64,000 nucleotides of DNA from Casuarius casuarius (lineage: Eukaryota; Chordata; Aves; Casuariiformes; Casuariidae), in the NCBI GenBank assembly GCA_003342895.1, contig PTFA01000020.1, positions 4,424,515 through 4,488,514 on the forward strand, given 5' to 3'. Below, piece after piece: positions 13,001 through 26,300 of the stretch (position 1 is the stretch's first letter; every line of letters starts with the position of its first letter). A program made the position numbers and the translations under genes. The notes below the pieces were generated by a model. It was not told the origin of the DNA, did not search any database, and saw only the letters and a program-made list of their open reading frames with translations.

Positions 13001-16000
13001 GTATTCTAACTCCTGGAAACAACACTGACTCTCAGCTCCCGTAACTTATTAATTAGTTATTATTATTCATTGTTGAAATGCTGCCAATTTGTATTATACA
13101 GGCAGTCAGGCAAGATGATCATAATGGTCCACGGCCGCTTTAGCCTGTGAATGAGTCACCAAACATAAGCCACACTGATTTCCATACGGTGAAGAATTTG
13201 GGAGAGTTGGTTTTAATCTTCCAGCATAATCATATGCACTGGCAAAAAAATGTGACTTTGTGTAACTCTTTCCTCAAAGATTATACGAATGCAAGGCCCA
13301 CAACACTCAGTCTCCAGGCTGCTAGATTTTGCAGCATTCATTAAGTTTCTCACAAGTATATCAAAGGACAGCAGGGAAAACAGCTTTGTATGCTGCATTT
13401 CCTCCTCTTCTGCTGAGTGGGAGAGGCAGGGTTTGCAGAATTCCCTTCCTGTGTTAGCAGTACATCTCCAGAGAACAGGTACAGCCTGTTCCAGAAACAT
13501 TTAGGTTAGAAAGAGATCTNAGACATGGGAGGTGAGGACTATTTAGCTTCTACCCAGTTGTATGCCCCAGGTATTCTCTGATAACCATTCACACTCAGCT
13601 TTTATAGTGCCATGTAGATGGGCTCGTACACCATCTTCCAGAAAGGGTTCTGATAATCTCTCCCAAACCATTGCACTTCTGAGTTTCCTCATGGCTGTGA
13701 CCAGGTGAATATGTAACAAAAAATCCCACTCCCTCATTGTAATTACATAAAGGTATTTCTTATCATGATCTAGACTTCTCTTTTTGCTCCTACTTTGAAA
13801 GCATGGTATGATTACAATGGGATATAACGTAAGACTTGTATCTTATACACATACGTAATAATGTAATATCTCTATCCCAAGCCATTATTGCATCCAAGAT
13901 ATGTTCTTGCAAGATCCAAAATAAAAAATCTAATGATATCCAAAGGCCATAAGGAAATCAAAGAGACCTGTGGGCATGCGGGCATGTGGGAATTTATGTG
14001 CATACAGCAACTCACATTAACACTGATGAGGTAAAGCACATCCATCTTTTGTACACCCACGGGAGAACACTATGAACCAAATTCCTTCCTGACTTATATC
14101 CAGTATTGATGCAGATGCCATAAGGCTGCAAAAGGTATAGACTGGAGAAGAATCTGAACCTCTGATTACTAACTTATTTAATCCTTTTAAATCTGTTCTG
14201 CTACAACCACCAAAAGCAGTCTGACCTCATTCCACCAATGTCCAGAGGATGAGATGGAAATTGAGAATATATTTTATTTGTTGGTAACATTTCCACAAAC
14301 CAGAGGACTCTGAACAACCAGACATTAAAATGAACTGGACAAAATGGATTGTTGACCCTTTCCTCAAAGCCCCACTCAAAGTATATATGCAACAACGGCA
14401 GACAAGGGTTATAGCTGGTATTTAGGAGATAGCAGTAGGAACATTTGACAGGATAAAGGTTTTCCTCTTCCTGCTTCACTTGTTCCATAATTCTGATAAA
14501 TTTAAAACCTGGGTACAGCCCAGTGCCACATACGCCAACATTCTTTGTAATATATGGTATTCTTTGTAATACATGGTTGAAAAGCAGAGTAAATCAGTAA
14601 ACTGCAGAGCTCACTCCTGGTACTGCTGTAACTAAACTAGTTTTAACACACGAGCTACCCTCATACTTTGTAAAAGTGTTGATTTATCCTATAAAAGTTT
14701 CCAGTGAAATACATTAGAGTCCAAGTATGTTTTCCCTTCCAGCCAGAGGAGCCTCTCTATTCCTCAGAGCCTGTCTCCTAGGAAGTGTTTAAAAATAAGA
14801 GACATTGCACTGCCAGTTGTGACTGGCCTTTAAGAAGTTATACCCCCAGCATAGACTGAACACTGTCATTTGCACAGCTCTTTTCAGGTCTTCCAGAGAC
14901 AAAACTGAGCAGCTTTGACAGTGTAACTCCAATAAAAGAGCTTATTTGAACAGTCTGGTTCATACTTCAAATGCTTTTGGTCTCACTGCCCTAACCATCT
15001 GCTCTCTGGTGACAGCAGTTCTGCACCCTGCTGAGACCTACCTTCACTGCCAGGTCACCAGGAGTTTCTCTACAGAGGCACGGAGGAGCCAGCCTCTTTG
15101 GGGAAGGTCTGCCAGGGAAGCACAGGTCAGCAAGCGGCAGAACCACGAGTCTGCCTTAAAATCAGGGGCTACTGGGATTCCCAGTGCTGATAGAGATCTG
15201 CTGTGTGAAACCAGCAAGTCCCATTTCCACTGCTGTGAATTTTGTTTAGAGAAACTTATTTTCCCTGTAGAGCATGAGTACAAATTCTGCTGCAAGAATA
15301 AAATACCACTGTTTCCAAACAGGAAAGACCTAAGCTTTATACATGTGACACCATGTGTATCTTTGACTCCACACTACATTTCACTGTTCAGAACCTCTCT
15401 TGCTATTTGGCTTTGGACAGCTAGAGGAAGCACATGCATTTACAACAGCAAAGGTAAGCAAAGCACATATAAAATACATGCAAGTGGAGGAAATACAAAG
15501 TCAAATTATGTTCATCATGAACAAGCTGAGAAATTAGCCACAGACAAGCTGCCAAATGTCCTGACATAACTGGACAAATCTCTTAGTTGATCCTGGCATC
15601 TGCTTATATATCAGAGCTTATATAACTACATAATAAAAACCCCAGGCATCTGAGGTACTACTGTACTTGCACAATCAGAAATAAACCCAACCTACGAGTC
15701 TCATTTTGTATATGATCTGACTTTCTATTCCTGGATTAGACAGGCAAGGATGGTAACTCTAGATCAAGTTGCCTGTGAATTACACATGACCAAAGGCAAT
15801 ATAAATCTATGGGCAACTACGAACTCTCTGATGTCAATGGAAAGCGATCACAGTCTTAAGCGGACGCTAGCTCAGACCTATGGCCACCTAATTTACATTC
15901 ATTCTGTGGATTTAACCTCATCCCCCAGGCGGTATTCCTGCTTACTGGAAGTCAAAGTTTCTTGGATTTTGCATGTCCATTGCCATTTTGAAGTTAGCAT

Positions 16001-17186
16001 ACTTTGAATGAAGTCAGAAAAAAATGTAACTTTGACGTCAGCTGAAGATCTCAAAGTGTTTAGCTCCTGTGGTTTCAGCTTTTCAAAATGATCTTTGAAA
16101 CTTTTCAGTTAGCATCTCTGTGCCAGAGTTTTCCTTTGCTTCCCTGTATCAGTAGGGTGATGATGCTTTGAATGCTCCTGAGCCATCCTCTAAAAGCATA
16201 GAGAAACTGTCTTGTCAGAAAGCCAAATCCATACTATAACAACAGTGATTAAGGTGCGTAAGTCAGTAATTAAGGAGTTACTAAGCACAAACATCCAACT
16301 ACCATTATTACAGCGCTGTTCCAGTCTTTGTAAAGAAGAATATACTGAATTAACACCCAAGAACTTACATTTTAAAATTCAGCAAGATGAAATAACTGAT
16401 TTAAAGTATGTTTTACCTTAGCCTTTAAAATATGCATATTTGACTGAACTCAGTGAACCCCACTTCAACACCAGCTGCAGACAAAGTGGACAGATAATCC
16501 TGAAATCACAACAAACATGACACTGGTTTTGTTCCAGTGATCTTATGGGATCATAAAGGCTAACAACAATAAACTTGCTATTAGTTAAGGCTAGCTGAAG
16601 AAAAAAATGTTCCCTGAGGTACTCTCTCCTAGTTCTTGACCTAGGCATAAGCTATAGAAAACGTACTCCAGACAGTAAAATCAGGGAAGATTTTCCTTTC
16701 TTTCTCAGTAGTTTCACCCCTTGAACCACCCTGAATAATTCCTGTGTGCTGACTGTCAGTAAGTGGCTGTCACGCCATCCACATGAAACTAAGTTGTACA
16801 TATTTAGCAAACCCCCTGAATGAAGTGTAAGGACAGTACAAAGCTCCACTTCCCCCTCTCATTTCCTGCACCTGCTGCTTTGGGGCGGCGCTACTAGCAA
16901 CGGACGTGAACCTCACTGTGCTGGACACCGTACAAACACAGAACAAAAAGTCTTTGCCCCCAAAGAGATTAGAGCTGAAATCTAAGATGTAAAAGAACAT
17001 CGGAATCCACAGAGGCACGAAAGGCTGTTTTTGTTCTCCCTGTGCTTTCACACGGGCAAGAGGCAAGCAGAGCTAGCTAGCTGTGTTTTAACTTTTTCAA
17101 GAACTAAAAATGGTCATAATTTTGCGCTCCAGTTTTAAAAAGTCATTTTTTTTCCGAGGCTGATCTTTGTTACAGTCCTGAAAAGC

Positions 17187-17193
17187 TATATAA
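17187..17193 (+). promoter_or_regulatory. MGST2: Candidate TATA box of MGST2
   Basis: TATATAA lies 87 bases upstream of the MGST2 start codon. An initiation site about 25-30 bases downstream (near 17215-17222, in TTATTGCTC) would leave a 5' UTR of about 60 bases. No CpG island is seen here, so the promoter looks TATA-driven and tissue-restricted. Position is the only evidence, and a further non-coding 5' exon is possible. Confidence 0.5.
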
Positions 17194-17279
17194 TTCCCCT
17201 ATGTGTTGTTCTTCCTTATTGCTCAATCTTTCTCTCTCCTGTACACACATCCTCCTTGCACACGGAAGCTGCTGGGAGC

Positions 17280-17337
17280 ATGGCTGGTGATTTAGTTTTG
17301 CTTGCTGCTGTATCTCTTCTTTCTGCCTTCCAGCAAT
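17280..17337 (+). CDS. MGST2: MGST2 coding exon 1
   Basis: Encodes residues 1-19 (starting [15 protein letters not shown]) plus the first base of codon 20. It is followed by a GTAAG donor, phase 1. The segment forms most of the first transmembrane helix. Confidence 0.96.
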
Positions 17338-20300
17338 GTAAGATCTGTGGGATTGTGGGGCTGGGGCTTGGGGAGGTTTCCACTGATTCTGAAGTACTGG
17401 AATTATTGTATGCTAAACTAGCTGTTATGTAACTTTAATTTCTGAGAACTCCTAAGGTTTTTCTCAGTGGAACATTACTTACCCTCTCTGTAGTCTGAAA
17501 AGGCGTTGGCACAGTGGGACAGATTACTTTTCCCTGTGGGAGAAACTACTTTGTTTTCAATTTCTATTTTGTTTACTGACTTTCTAGAACCGTACTATTG
17601 TGAGAGCTTGTAACTAGCTGTAAAGTTACCCAAAAGCCACGCTCTGTCGTGGTTTTGATTCTTATTTAGGCACCTGAATATTAAGCAACTCAAAACATCA
17701 AAAGTGAAAGTAAATTTGTCAAACCAAATACATGAATGCTGGACTGAAAGTGCTGTAAAAATTATTCGCCCAAACAGATTGCATAGTATTAAGTATGTGA
17801 AAGGAAAAAAGAAAGAAAACCTATAGAGCAGGCAGCAATAACATGAGCACATTCCATATTATGTTCCTATCATTAGATTTCCTTAAGACTCTAAATAGAT
17901 TTATTTTATCCCCTACAGATATGTGCTGAGAATCAAGGACATATATTTTCCCCATTTTATCAGGCTAGATGACTAGGGAAAGAAGCAGGCAAGTCCAAGA
18001 CACTGGTTTTTTTTGTGTATCAGTCTACATTTGTTGTAGCATTTTTAATGCTTGCCATGATTTTCTTTGAGGCATGTTGATTCATATAGTTGTATTTACA
18101 CCAGAAAACAGGATACATCTTGAAGGCAATTTTGCTAAGTTAGCATGAGATTAAGGGTGAGTTAAAGATAATTGCTTTGCCCTTATTTCAAATACCTGCA
18201 GCACTGCCGGCTTACTTAATGTGGTGTGATTGTTTGTTTGTTTGTTTGTTCTTAAAACCCCAGCTGCTGAAATAATGTTGCTACCTGGCAGAAGAAAACC
18301 TTGAGAACGTGACCCCTCTGGGTTTAAAAAAGAGCCTAACACAACAAAAGGCAAATAAAAAGTGCCTAAAATTTAATTTTCTAAATTGCTAGTCTTTGGA
18401 GGGATGGAGTATGTAACTGGAATGTCTGGGGTTACCTATATCATGCTCTGTTTTTATATCTTCAGATCAGCTACAATGTGCCTATCACACAGAACATTTC
18501 TATCTGGTGGCAATATTTACCATCAGCTTCTGTGAAAGTTCAACTAGCCTGTTTTGATTTTTAACAGAGTAGAAGTGTTAAGAGTTTTTTGTTTTTTTTT
18601 TTTTTTAATCTAGAAAGCTAGTACAGTCTGAAAATTCAAGGAATTGTACAGATATTGATGCTGGAAAGCGAGGGTGAAATGCCTATGTTCTTCCTTGTGT
18701 TGGTTCATCCATATTAGTTAATCTTAGTTAAAATTACAGAAAAGACAAGCTAGCCCGGGTTTTAACTTACACTGGCAGTCTGACATGAAGCCCAAAGAGA
18801 AATACTGGTAAGAATCTGATCTGCTAATCTGATTTAAATCACCACAGCTTGTTTTACTTTCAGCACTCTTTCTAGCTTGGGTAAACCAACACAGATTAAC
18901 CAATGTGAGTTCAAAACGCCTTTTTCACTGAATGCGGCAAAACTGGTACTATAAGCAAGAGTTATAACCAGTTAGGTAAGGGAAGCAGCCCGGGGTGTGA
19001 CTGATTGCCCTGAGCAAAATACACACACCATACAAAGCACTTACAGTGCTCTATTTACTCTTCTATTTATTCTGCTGAGCCTCCGGTCCTGAGGTAGGAA
19101 GGTGCTAATGGGTGATATGACCTCCCTGAAGCAGTGCTGGAAGTCAGGTTTTACTTAACAATCATCAGAGGTACAGAAAGACAAGATTTAGTGTCTCAGA
19201 ACTGTGAGTTATTCAAAGAATCAGGTCAGTTAAAGATTACGCTGTGCAAGAAATGCCCTGGGGTAGAAGGAAAGCGCAGAAACAATGCAGGAAGTGGCTT
19301 CCGGTCATGAATCCAGTTTGAAGCAGCTAAGATTTGCTTGAGAGATTAGTGTTCCGCAGACTTACGGGAAACCAGGGGAATCCAGTAAATGAACAGCATG
19401 AATCCCCAGTCCGTGATATAGGACAGAAGCCAGTAGGGAGGACACCAGTACTTCTGCATTTTGAAGCATCTCTCTGAACTTGCGCCTTTCTAAATCACTC
19501 CCGGATCCAGCAAGAAATTATTAAAAAGCATTTGATTTTTTTAAAAAAAGGCTGTTAGGCAAAGTCATGCAAATTAACATGCAGTGTCATATATTTCGAT
19601 ACAAACATCACCTTCTCTATAGGCTTTTTAACACATACAGTGTTTGAGAGTAATGTTACTTGAAAGCCTGCTCTGTCCTGTATTTTCAAAGTAAAGGTAT
19701 TAACTCAGTAACCATAAATGCCACCTGAAAATGAAAGCAAAAAAAGCAAACAAAGGCAAGTCATTCACAACTACCTAAGTCGTGTAATTTAGCCTGCAAG
19801 AACTGAACAACTTGATACAGAGCAGGGCTGGATACCAAAAAGGCTGTGAAAATCCTTACATACTCCTGCTGCAGTGCTTCCTAGAGCCCTTGCTACAGCA
19901 CCTCCAGTGGGTGGGGCAGAAGAGCTCACCCATTGCCTTATTATTTACTTTACTCCTTGTTAAACTATAATCACGAAATTTAAATTTGGACTTATATCAC
20001 TGCTTTCTGTTCACCACAAAGGAACTAGAAGTCAAGTCCTATACAGTTAACAGAAAATACAGTAATTATTCCGCTGCTCAGCTCTTTGCAAGCCCCTGGT
20101 TGGCACCTGCCTTGTTCTGCACGCTAGGCTCACCTTTCTTTTAAGGTGACGGACATGATTCTAGTTCTCCCATTACACAGTGCCCTGGCTCGGTTTTTAG
20201 CGGCATATAAAAGCCCATTCATCCCTAATTCAAGCAAAGTTCTCATTGATCACAGCAGAAAGCTACTTAAGAGGTGGATTTTACAACGATTGGCCTTACT

Positions 20301-23300
20301 ATCAGCATATCCTCATTACAGATCTCTGTTTCTGCGTATTGTTAACCAGACTGCCCACTTGCAAATCTCTGCCTCCCAAACTAGAACCATGCTGACCTAG
20401 CAGTACCAAGGGCAAACTGCATTACAGCTGAGGCTGGGGCTATACCAGGGCCTTAAGGATTTGCCTTGGTTAGTTGTACTGAACAAACTGAAACACAATC
20501 TGGCCCATACAATGCCCTTATCTTCTTACTTCCCGCAGTAAGTTTATTTTGCCCAGCATCCATCCAAGGCTGTTTCAGCTAGTTCAGATGTGACGAGCTG
20601 CCTCAACTTCCCTTAGTTCCTCTGCAGAAAAATCCTAGTCCCAGACTGGTGGTAAGCATCACAGGGCTCCATGCAGCCAGAAAAGCAGTTACCCATTGCT
20701 GGCTGGAAATGCTATTGCCATGAAATGCTAAGGCTTGCCTAGCACTTCTGGCTGATAAGCCAGGCAGGATTTGCCAGCAGGTACCACTTGTCACAAAAAA
20801 AAGGGTAATTACGTGGGTGGCAGAGGTCAAAAAGCAACTGTTCAGTTACATTTTCCAGGAAAATATTTCTCAAAAAGCATTCTTGTGCTTCCAGGAGTTT
20901 CAGTCTCCCTAAAGTGTGTTCCCTAAACCCTCCCCACCGCCATTCTTCCCTTCTGAAAATGCTGTAAAGTGTCAAATAATGGATGAATCACCAGGCATAA
21001 CAAGAGATGTGTGGGCGGGAGTGGAGGAGGTCTTGCTAGATGCAAATACAATGAAAGGTCCTGTAAACCTGCCTTACAGTGAGATATCTGAGATGCTCTG
21101 ACTGGTCTCTGGAGGGAAAGGTTAGGAGGTCACCTGAACACAGCATGTAATTACCTATATGGAGAGAAGATGGATGGGAAAATGCCTTTTTGGGAAAAGG
21201 CTTTGGCCACAAGGCTGAGACATGAAAGGTGCACAGGGCAGCACCACCAATAGCTCTAGCTGTGTTTTAATGCCACTGCTGTCTGAAGGGAGGACAGAAG
21301 CTATGCTCTGAGCTCGCCCATTAGACTAGCCTTTTCAGCGAACTCAGACGGGTGCCTACTTTCTGGATCTGGACAAAGTTCAGGTAAAGGTAAATAGTGA
21401 GCCTCTCATACAGGGTGGTTATGACACGGCCAGAAAAAGAGCTACAGGTACCCCGAGAGTTCAAACAGGGAAATGCCCAGTAGATCTGCTGCCTACTGAA
21501 AATTGCTATCCAAAGATTAAGCAACTTTATAGCCTTTTGTCCTTGTGAGCCTCTGCTAGACTTTTAAAGGCAGATTTCTGCAATGAAGATACCAATAAAA
21601 ATGAGGCACACACATACATATCAGAAGAGATCCTAGAAATAAAGGTCAGAAGTGCATAGATGATTTTTTTTTTCCAGCTAATATTTGGTTACTTTGCACT
21701 AGGTAATCTCTGTTGTTCACAGCACTGCACCAGATCTATAAAATGCTTTGCAAGACAGGTTGAGTATTGTCAGTGGAAGTGGAAACAGCCTGGGCTCTCC
21801 AACACATCAGCTCTCTGGCAGGTGAGGTAGAGAGCAGGGAACAGCCTATGGACTCCCCAGTTGCAGCTCTCTGTGCTCTTTCCAACATAGAGAATTTTGA
21901 CAGTCCAAGATGGTCAAAACAGATGGAAGAGCATGCGCTATAAGACATTGCGAAATACATTTTAAAAGGTGGCTACCAGATTTTTGCTTCCAGAGCATGT
22001 AACAACATCCCGCACTCCAAAGTTTCACAGTTCTTAGTATCACTAAAATAAAATGATCATACACCATTTAAACAAGGAAGGTGGGTGACCTCCATCAGGG
22101 CAATTTGGTTATTGTGATACTACTAACATAGCACACTCTATTGTAGTGTAACTATACTGCTCCTAGGCTGCGCAGTTCTACGATTTGGACAAAGCTGAAG
22201 GATATTTAAGTTATAGCTAGTTTCAGTAAATGCTAAAAGAGAATGCATATATTTCTGAAATAGTAATTTTTCTCCTTCCTTGTAAGTAAGTCATGTTTGA
22301 AGTTAAGACTTGAACTTTTGAAGGGGAAAATCTAGTTTATCCAATACTGTTCTCTTTCCACCATATCAAATGCAAAGAACAATGATTTTGATTTAAAAAT
22401 GATTGATGTTGTAAATGACTGACGTACGTTAAGGACTCAACATAGTTGCTGGTTTGTTTTTTTTAGAAAAACTGTGTAATACGTGAGCCTTTATTTTTGC
22501 TTGCAGGCTATTTTGCTTGGCTGGTGGGAAGAGCAAGAATGAAGTACAAGGTCATGCCCCCAGCTGTCACCGGAGCTCCAGAGTTTGACAGAACATTTCG
22601 TGCGCAGTAAGTTCTGAGATCATTAGGATGGTGGCAATGAGTAACATCTTTATTCACCTAATTCATGTGGCACTAGAGAATTCCAAGGTAAAATGAGCTT
22701 TAGAAAAATCGTATTTATCTCCTGCCCTACGTTATGACACTACATCTTAAGTACTGGTGAACTCTCATTTGTACATATCTCTATGGAATTACACTTGCCA
22801 CAAGTCTGCTCTAACATGAAATGGGTGTGATCCAGGGCTAATCACCACCATCTGTGGAGCCATTGACCCGATTTGAGAAAGTAATTGCACTGAGTGTCGT
22901 ACACGTATTGTAATGGATCCTTACATTTATGATACTTTTCAAATCTTGATTTTAGAAGGCTTATATTCAAATTTGTAATGTGTATCTGTAAATTACATAT
23001 GAAAATCTACACCTGTTTTCCTCTGTTGAATATAACAGGCTCAATATTAATTAAGAATTTTCAGCATCAGGAATCTTTTTCCCAACCTTCCAGGATTTCT
23101 AACTTTTCTACAGCTTTTTTAAAAAGAAGATTCAGTCCAGAAGATAAACAAAAACCTTATCTTAAAGACACTACCTTTTCTTTGCATCCTTTTCTCAAGA
23201 AATGAAAAATAATGCAGTTACAGACACTGATCACTTTTCAAACAGTTCAGCTATTTTTTTAGTGATAATGGGATAAGTTCAGCCCATTTAAACTGGTCAT

Positions 23301-26300
23301 TGTTCAGATTCTGATTCTTGGACTGTGCCTAACACAAAACAGTTAGAAGACAAGAGCATAGAAAACCTCAGTCTGCCCCAGTGGATATTGTGCGATAGCT
23401 TGTCTTAAGAGAAAATGTTTGCCTAAAGGGCTTCAGCTAGTGATTAGCTAGTGCCCCTAAGCATAAGTATTTATATTTAACACCATATTGTTTAAAACAA
23501 TTCCATCTCCTGTAACCACAGTTCTATTGGATAACAAAAAAAAGTTAGATATAGAATATATTAGATAATATATCAGACAACAGCATATATTAGATACAGA
23601 AGGTTGCCTAATTTGTTAAAGAGACATTCATTCTGAATGACAACCAAGAAGAAATATCCCAACAAAATATTGGTGTGAAAACTGATGATGTCCATAAATA
23701 AAGATATTGTCTTAACCATGAGAAGATCTATCATGTCCAGCTTATGCCTAATAGCAATTCATAGAGGCCTTGGCCTCAGCAGAGCAATCCAAACTGCCTA
23801 CGCACGTCTCCATGCTTCCTCTTGCAGTTCGGGGAATGCCGACCCACAAAAGTTGCAGGCAGAATATGGAGATGAGTGATTAGCATTACATCCAGGGGAT
23901 GTGTTTGAATTCCTGTCTCTCTGCTGCACAAGCACTTGATTTGAGGTTAGCTGTTAAGCACTTCCATGTAATTGGGATCCAGATCCTTGTCTAAGTTTAA
24001 ATACCACAAAAATGTTTGAAATAGTTAATATTCATATTTGAAATTACAAAGAATGGGTTTTAAGAGTGCATAATGCTGGCTTGACTGTGCTCCCACTAGA
24101 TTTGATGGCATTAACTTTAGAGGGAACAAAATTAGGCCAAAGCTGACTGTCCTTGAAAATCCCACCCACAATTCTTTTTCTTTCCACAATAATGTTCTTT
24201 CGAATTTATTCTGCAGACAAAACTGTGTAGAGTTTTATCCAATATTCCTGACTGCCCTCTGGATTGCAGGATGTTTTTTTAATCAAGGTAAACACTTTTT
24301 ATTTTGGAATGAAAAGTTTTTTTTTTTTTTAATGTACTTTGGTTGTATCAGGTGGTCAATTACTGTAGACATCTGTTTTTCTTCCTTTAACTTCATTACC
24401 TTTATATCACTGAGCACTCCTTTCGGAGGGCTATACTGAATTCCCACATAGTCATGGCATTTCACATAGCTCCACTAGCTTTTACTTTTCTCTGCAAATC
24501 ATGGAACATACCCACCCTATTTTTCATTTATTCAGTGGATTTCCAGGGTGAGTCATTCAGAAAAGCAGCTCCCAGATGTCTCCCACTAACCATTATTTAC
24601 ACATTATGGGACAATTCCCACAGGACATCAAGCACAGCTATTGCCCCTGGGTAGAAAGCAGCCTGAGGATGCTCAAGTGGGAGTACTCATCCCTGCAGCT
24701 GGACCCCTGGCTGAAGGAGACAGAGTTCAAAGCCAGCAAATCTTTGGGATTTTACATACCAGATGAGTGACACCACCACTGGGCTACGACTTATTTGTTT
24801 GTTTTGGGGCTTAGCACAAGCTAGTATTGAGAGTTCAAGCTCAGCCAAAACAGCAGCATCTCCACATATAGACAGTTCAGGTATGCAGGGAAGACTTGGG
24901 AAAACCATTATATTTTCTTAAGCACCTAAGCAGGCCATTTTTGGCCAACTGTCCTGAACTCAGATACTACTGTGCTTTCTAACCTCTCACTCTGTTGGAT
25001 TTCCCGAGGTAGATCTGCGAAGTCTCCTAACAGTGATGGGGTGGACTTCTGTAGAGCTAAAACTTGTGACAGAGTCTAACCTTCACCTTTTCCCTTTTTA
25101 ACCCTTCCCCAAGCGATGTTTTGGAGGTACAGAGCATGTGTGTTTGGACAAAAGAAAATTAGTTCATACCTCACTGAACTTTTCTTTCCTGAAAAACTAG
25201 TTTTCCTCTCCATTTTCTATGTTTGCTCCAAAACAGTCGTTCTGTTTTGGGGCCGTCTTATAGATAGCTTCCCATCTCCACTACACCAACGTAATTGCAG
25301 AGTTAACACCACTTCAGTCAACAAATTGGATAAGGAATAGTACGCGTGTTCACAGACAGACACTTGAATCAAGTAAAATCACATTCACTAACAGCAACAC
25401 AGACATGCACTGTCACATGGAAGAAAAGAAGGATTATGTTAACCTCCTCTGTAAGTCATTTTTTCAGCTAAGCATCTCCCATAGGTACATTTACTGGAGT
25501 CAAACCAGAACAGCGTAAAAGTCATCCTCTATAATACTTACTTACATGGTCTGAAAGAAAAAAAAAAATTAACTGACAATGCTTAGTCCTGGATAATACA
25601 ACTGACCTTACGCACTCTGCTCCATCTATCAAATGGAAGTAACTTTATGCTCTTCCCACAGGGAGGTCAGAAAGCTAACATTCAGTACAGCTTTCTCTCA
25701 TGTCCTTGGATAAAAGCTGCTATATAAATGCAAAGAGGTTATTAACAACATAAATAAGATTTTTCTCTCCAAAACAAACACTTTCCTTTAACATGAGCTG
25801 CCGTAACAATATAAAATGGCAGTGCTCCAACCACTATCCTGTCTCTGGCATAACCAAACTGTGGGGACTACAGATTGCTGTCAGGTTTTGAGATCTCCTG
25901 TTTAGGGAATGCTTTTAGATTTTTTTAGACAGGCCTATGCCCTCCCCTACCACAAAATCCATATCAAGAGCCTTCTGTAGTGAATGTTTAAGAAAAAAAT
26001 ATATATTACATGTATATATACATACATATTAAACGTACGTATTCCATGTATATATAAATACATATATATATNTTTTTTTTCTTTCACAATATTACTTCCC
26101 AGGGTATGGATAGCTATGAAAACACCCAGTGTTACAAAGCTAGAAAACATAACTGAAGTGACTGTCTATGATCCTCACTGTTACGCTTTCTAACTGTTTT
26201 TTCCTTTCCCCCCCATTAATCTTTTCTTTCCTAGAATTAGCTTCCCTTCTGGGTCTGATGTACCTGTTTACCCGCTACAAGTTCTTCCATGGTTACGTAG

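Larger units (their letters stand above)
4969..17186. other. Intergenic upstream of MGST2, no gene seen
   Basis: No supported gene. It contains a CA-rich stretch near 5336-5352, a possible short hAT remnant (9928-10021), a 22-base palindrome (10057-10078) and an isolated 207-codon open frame (14946-15569) that lacks an ATG at its start and has no recognisable domain. Confidence 0.6.

Noticed and set aside
1..17186. Possible SETD7 exons expected upstream by synteny
   Set aside because: No SET-domain or MORN-repeat coding fragment and no CpG-island promoter is visible, so SETD7 must lie outside the window.
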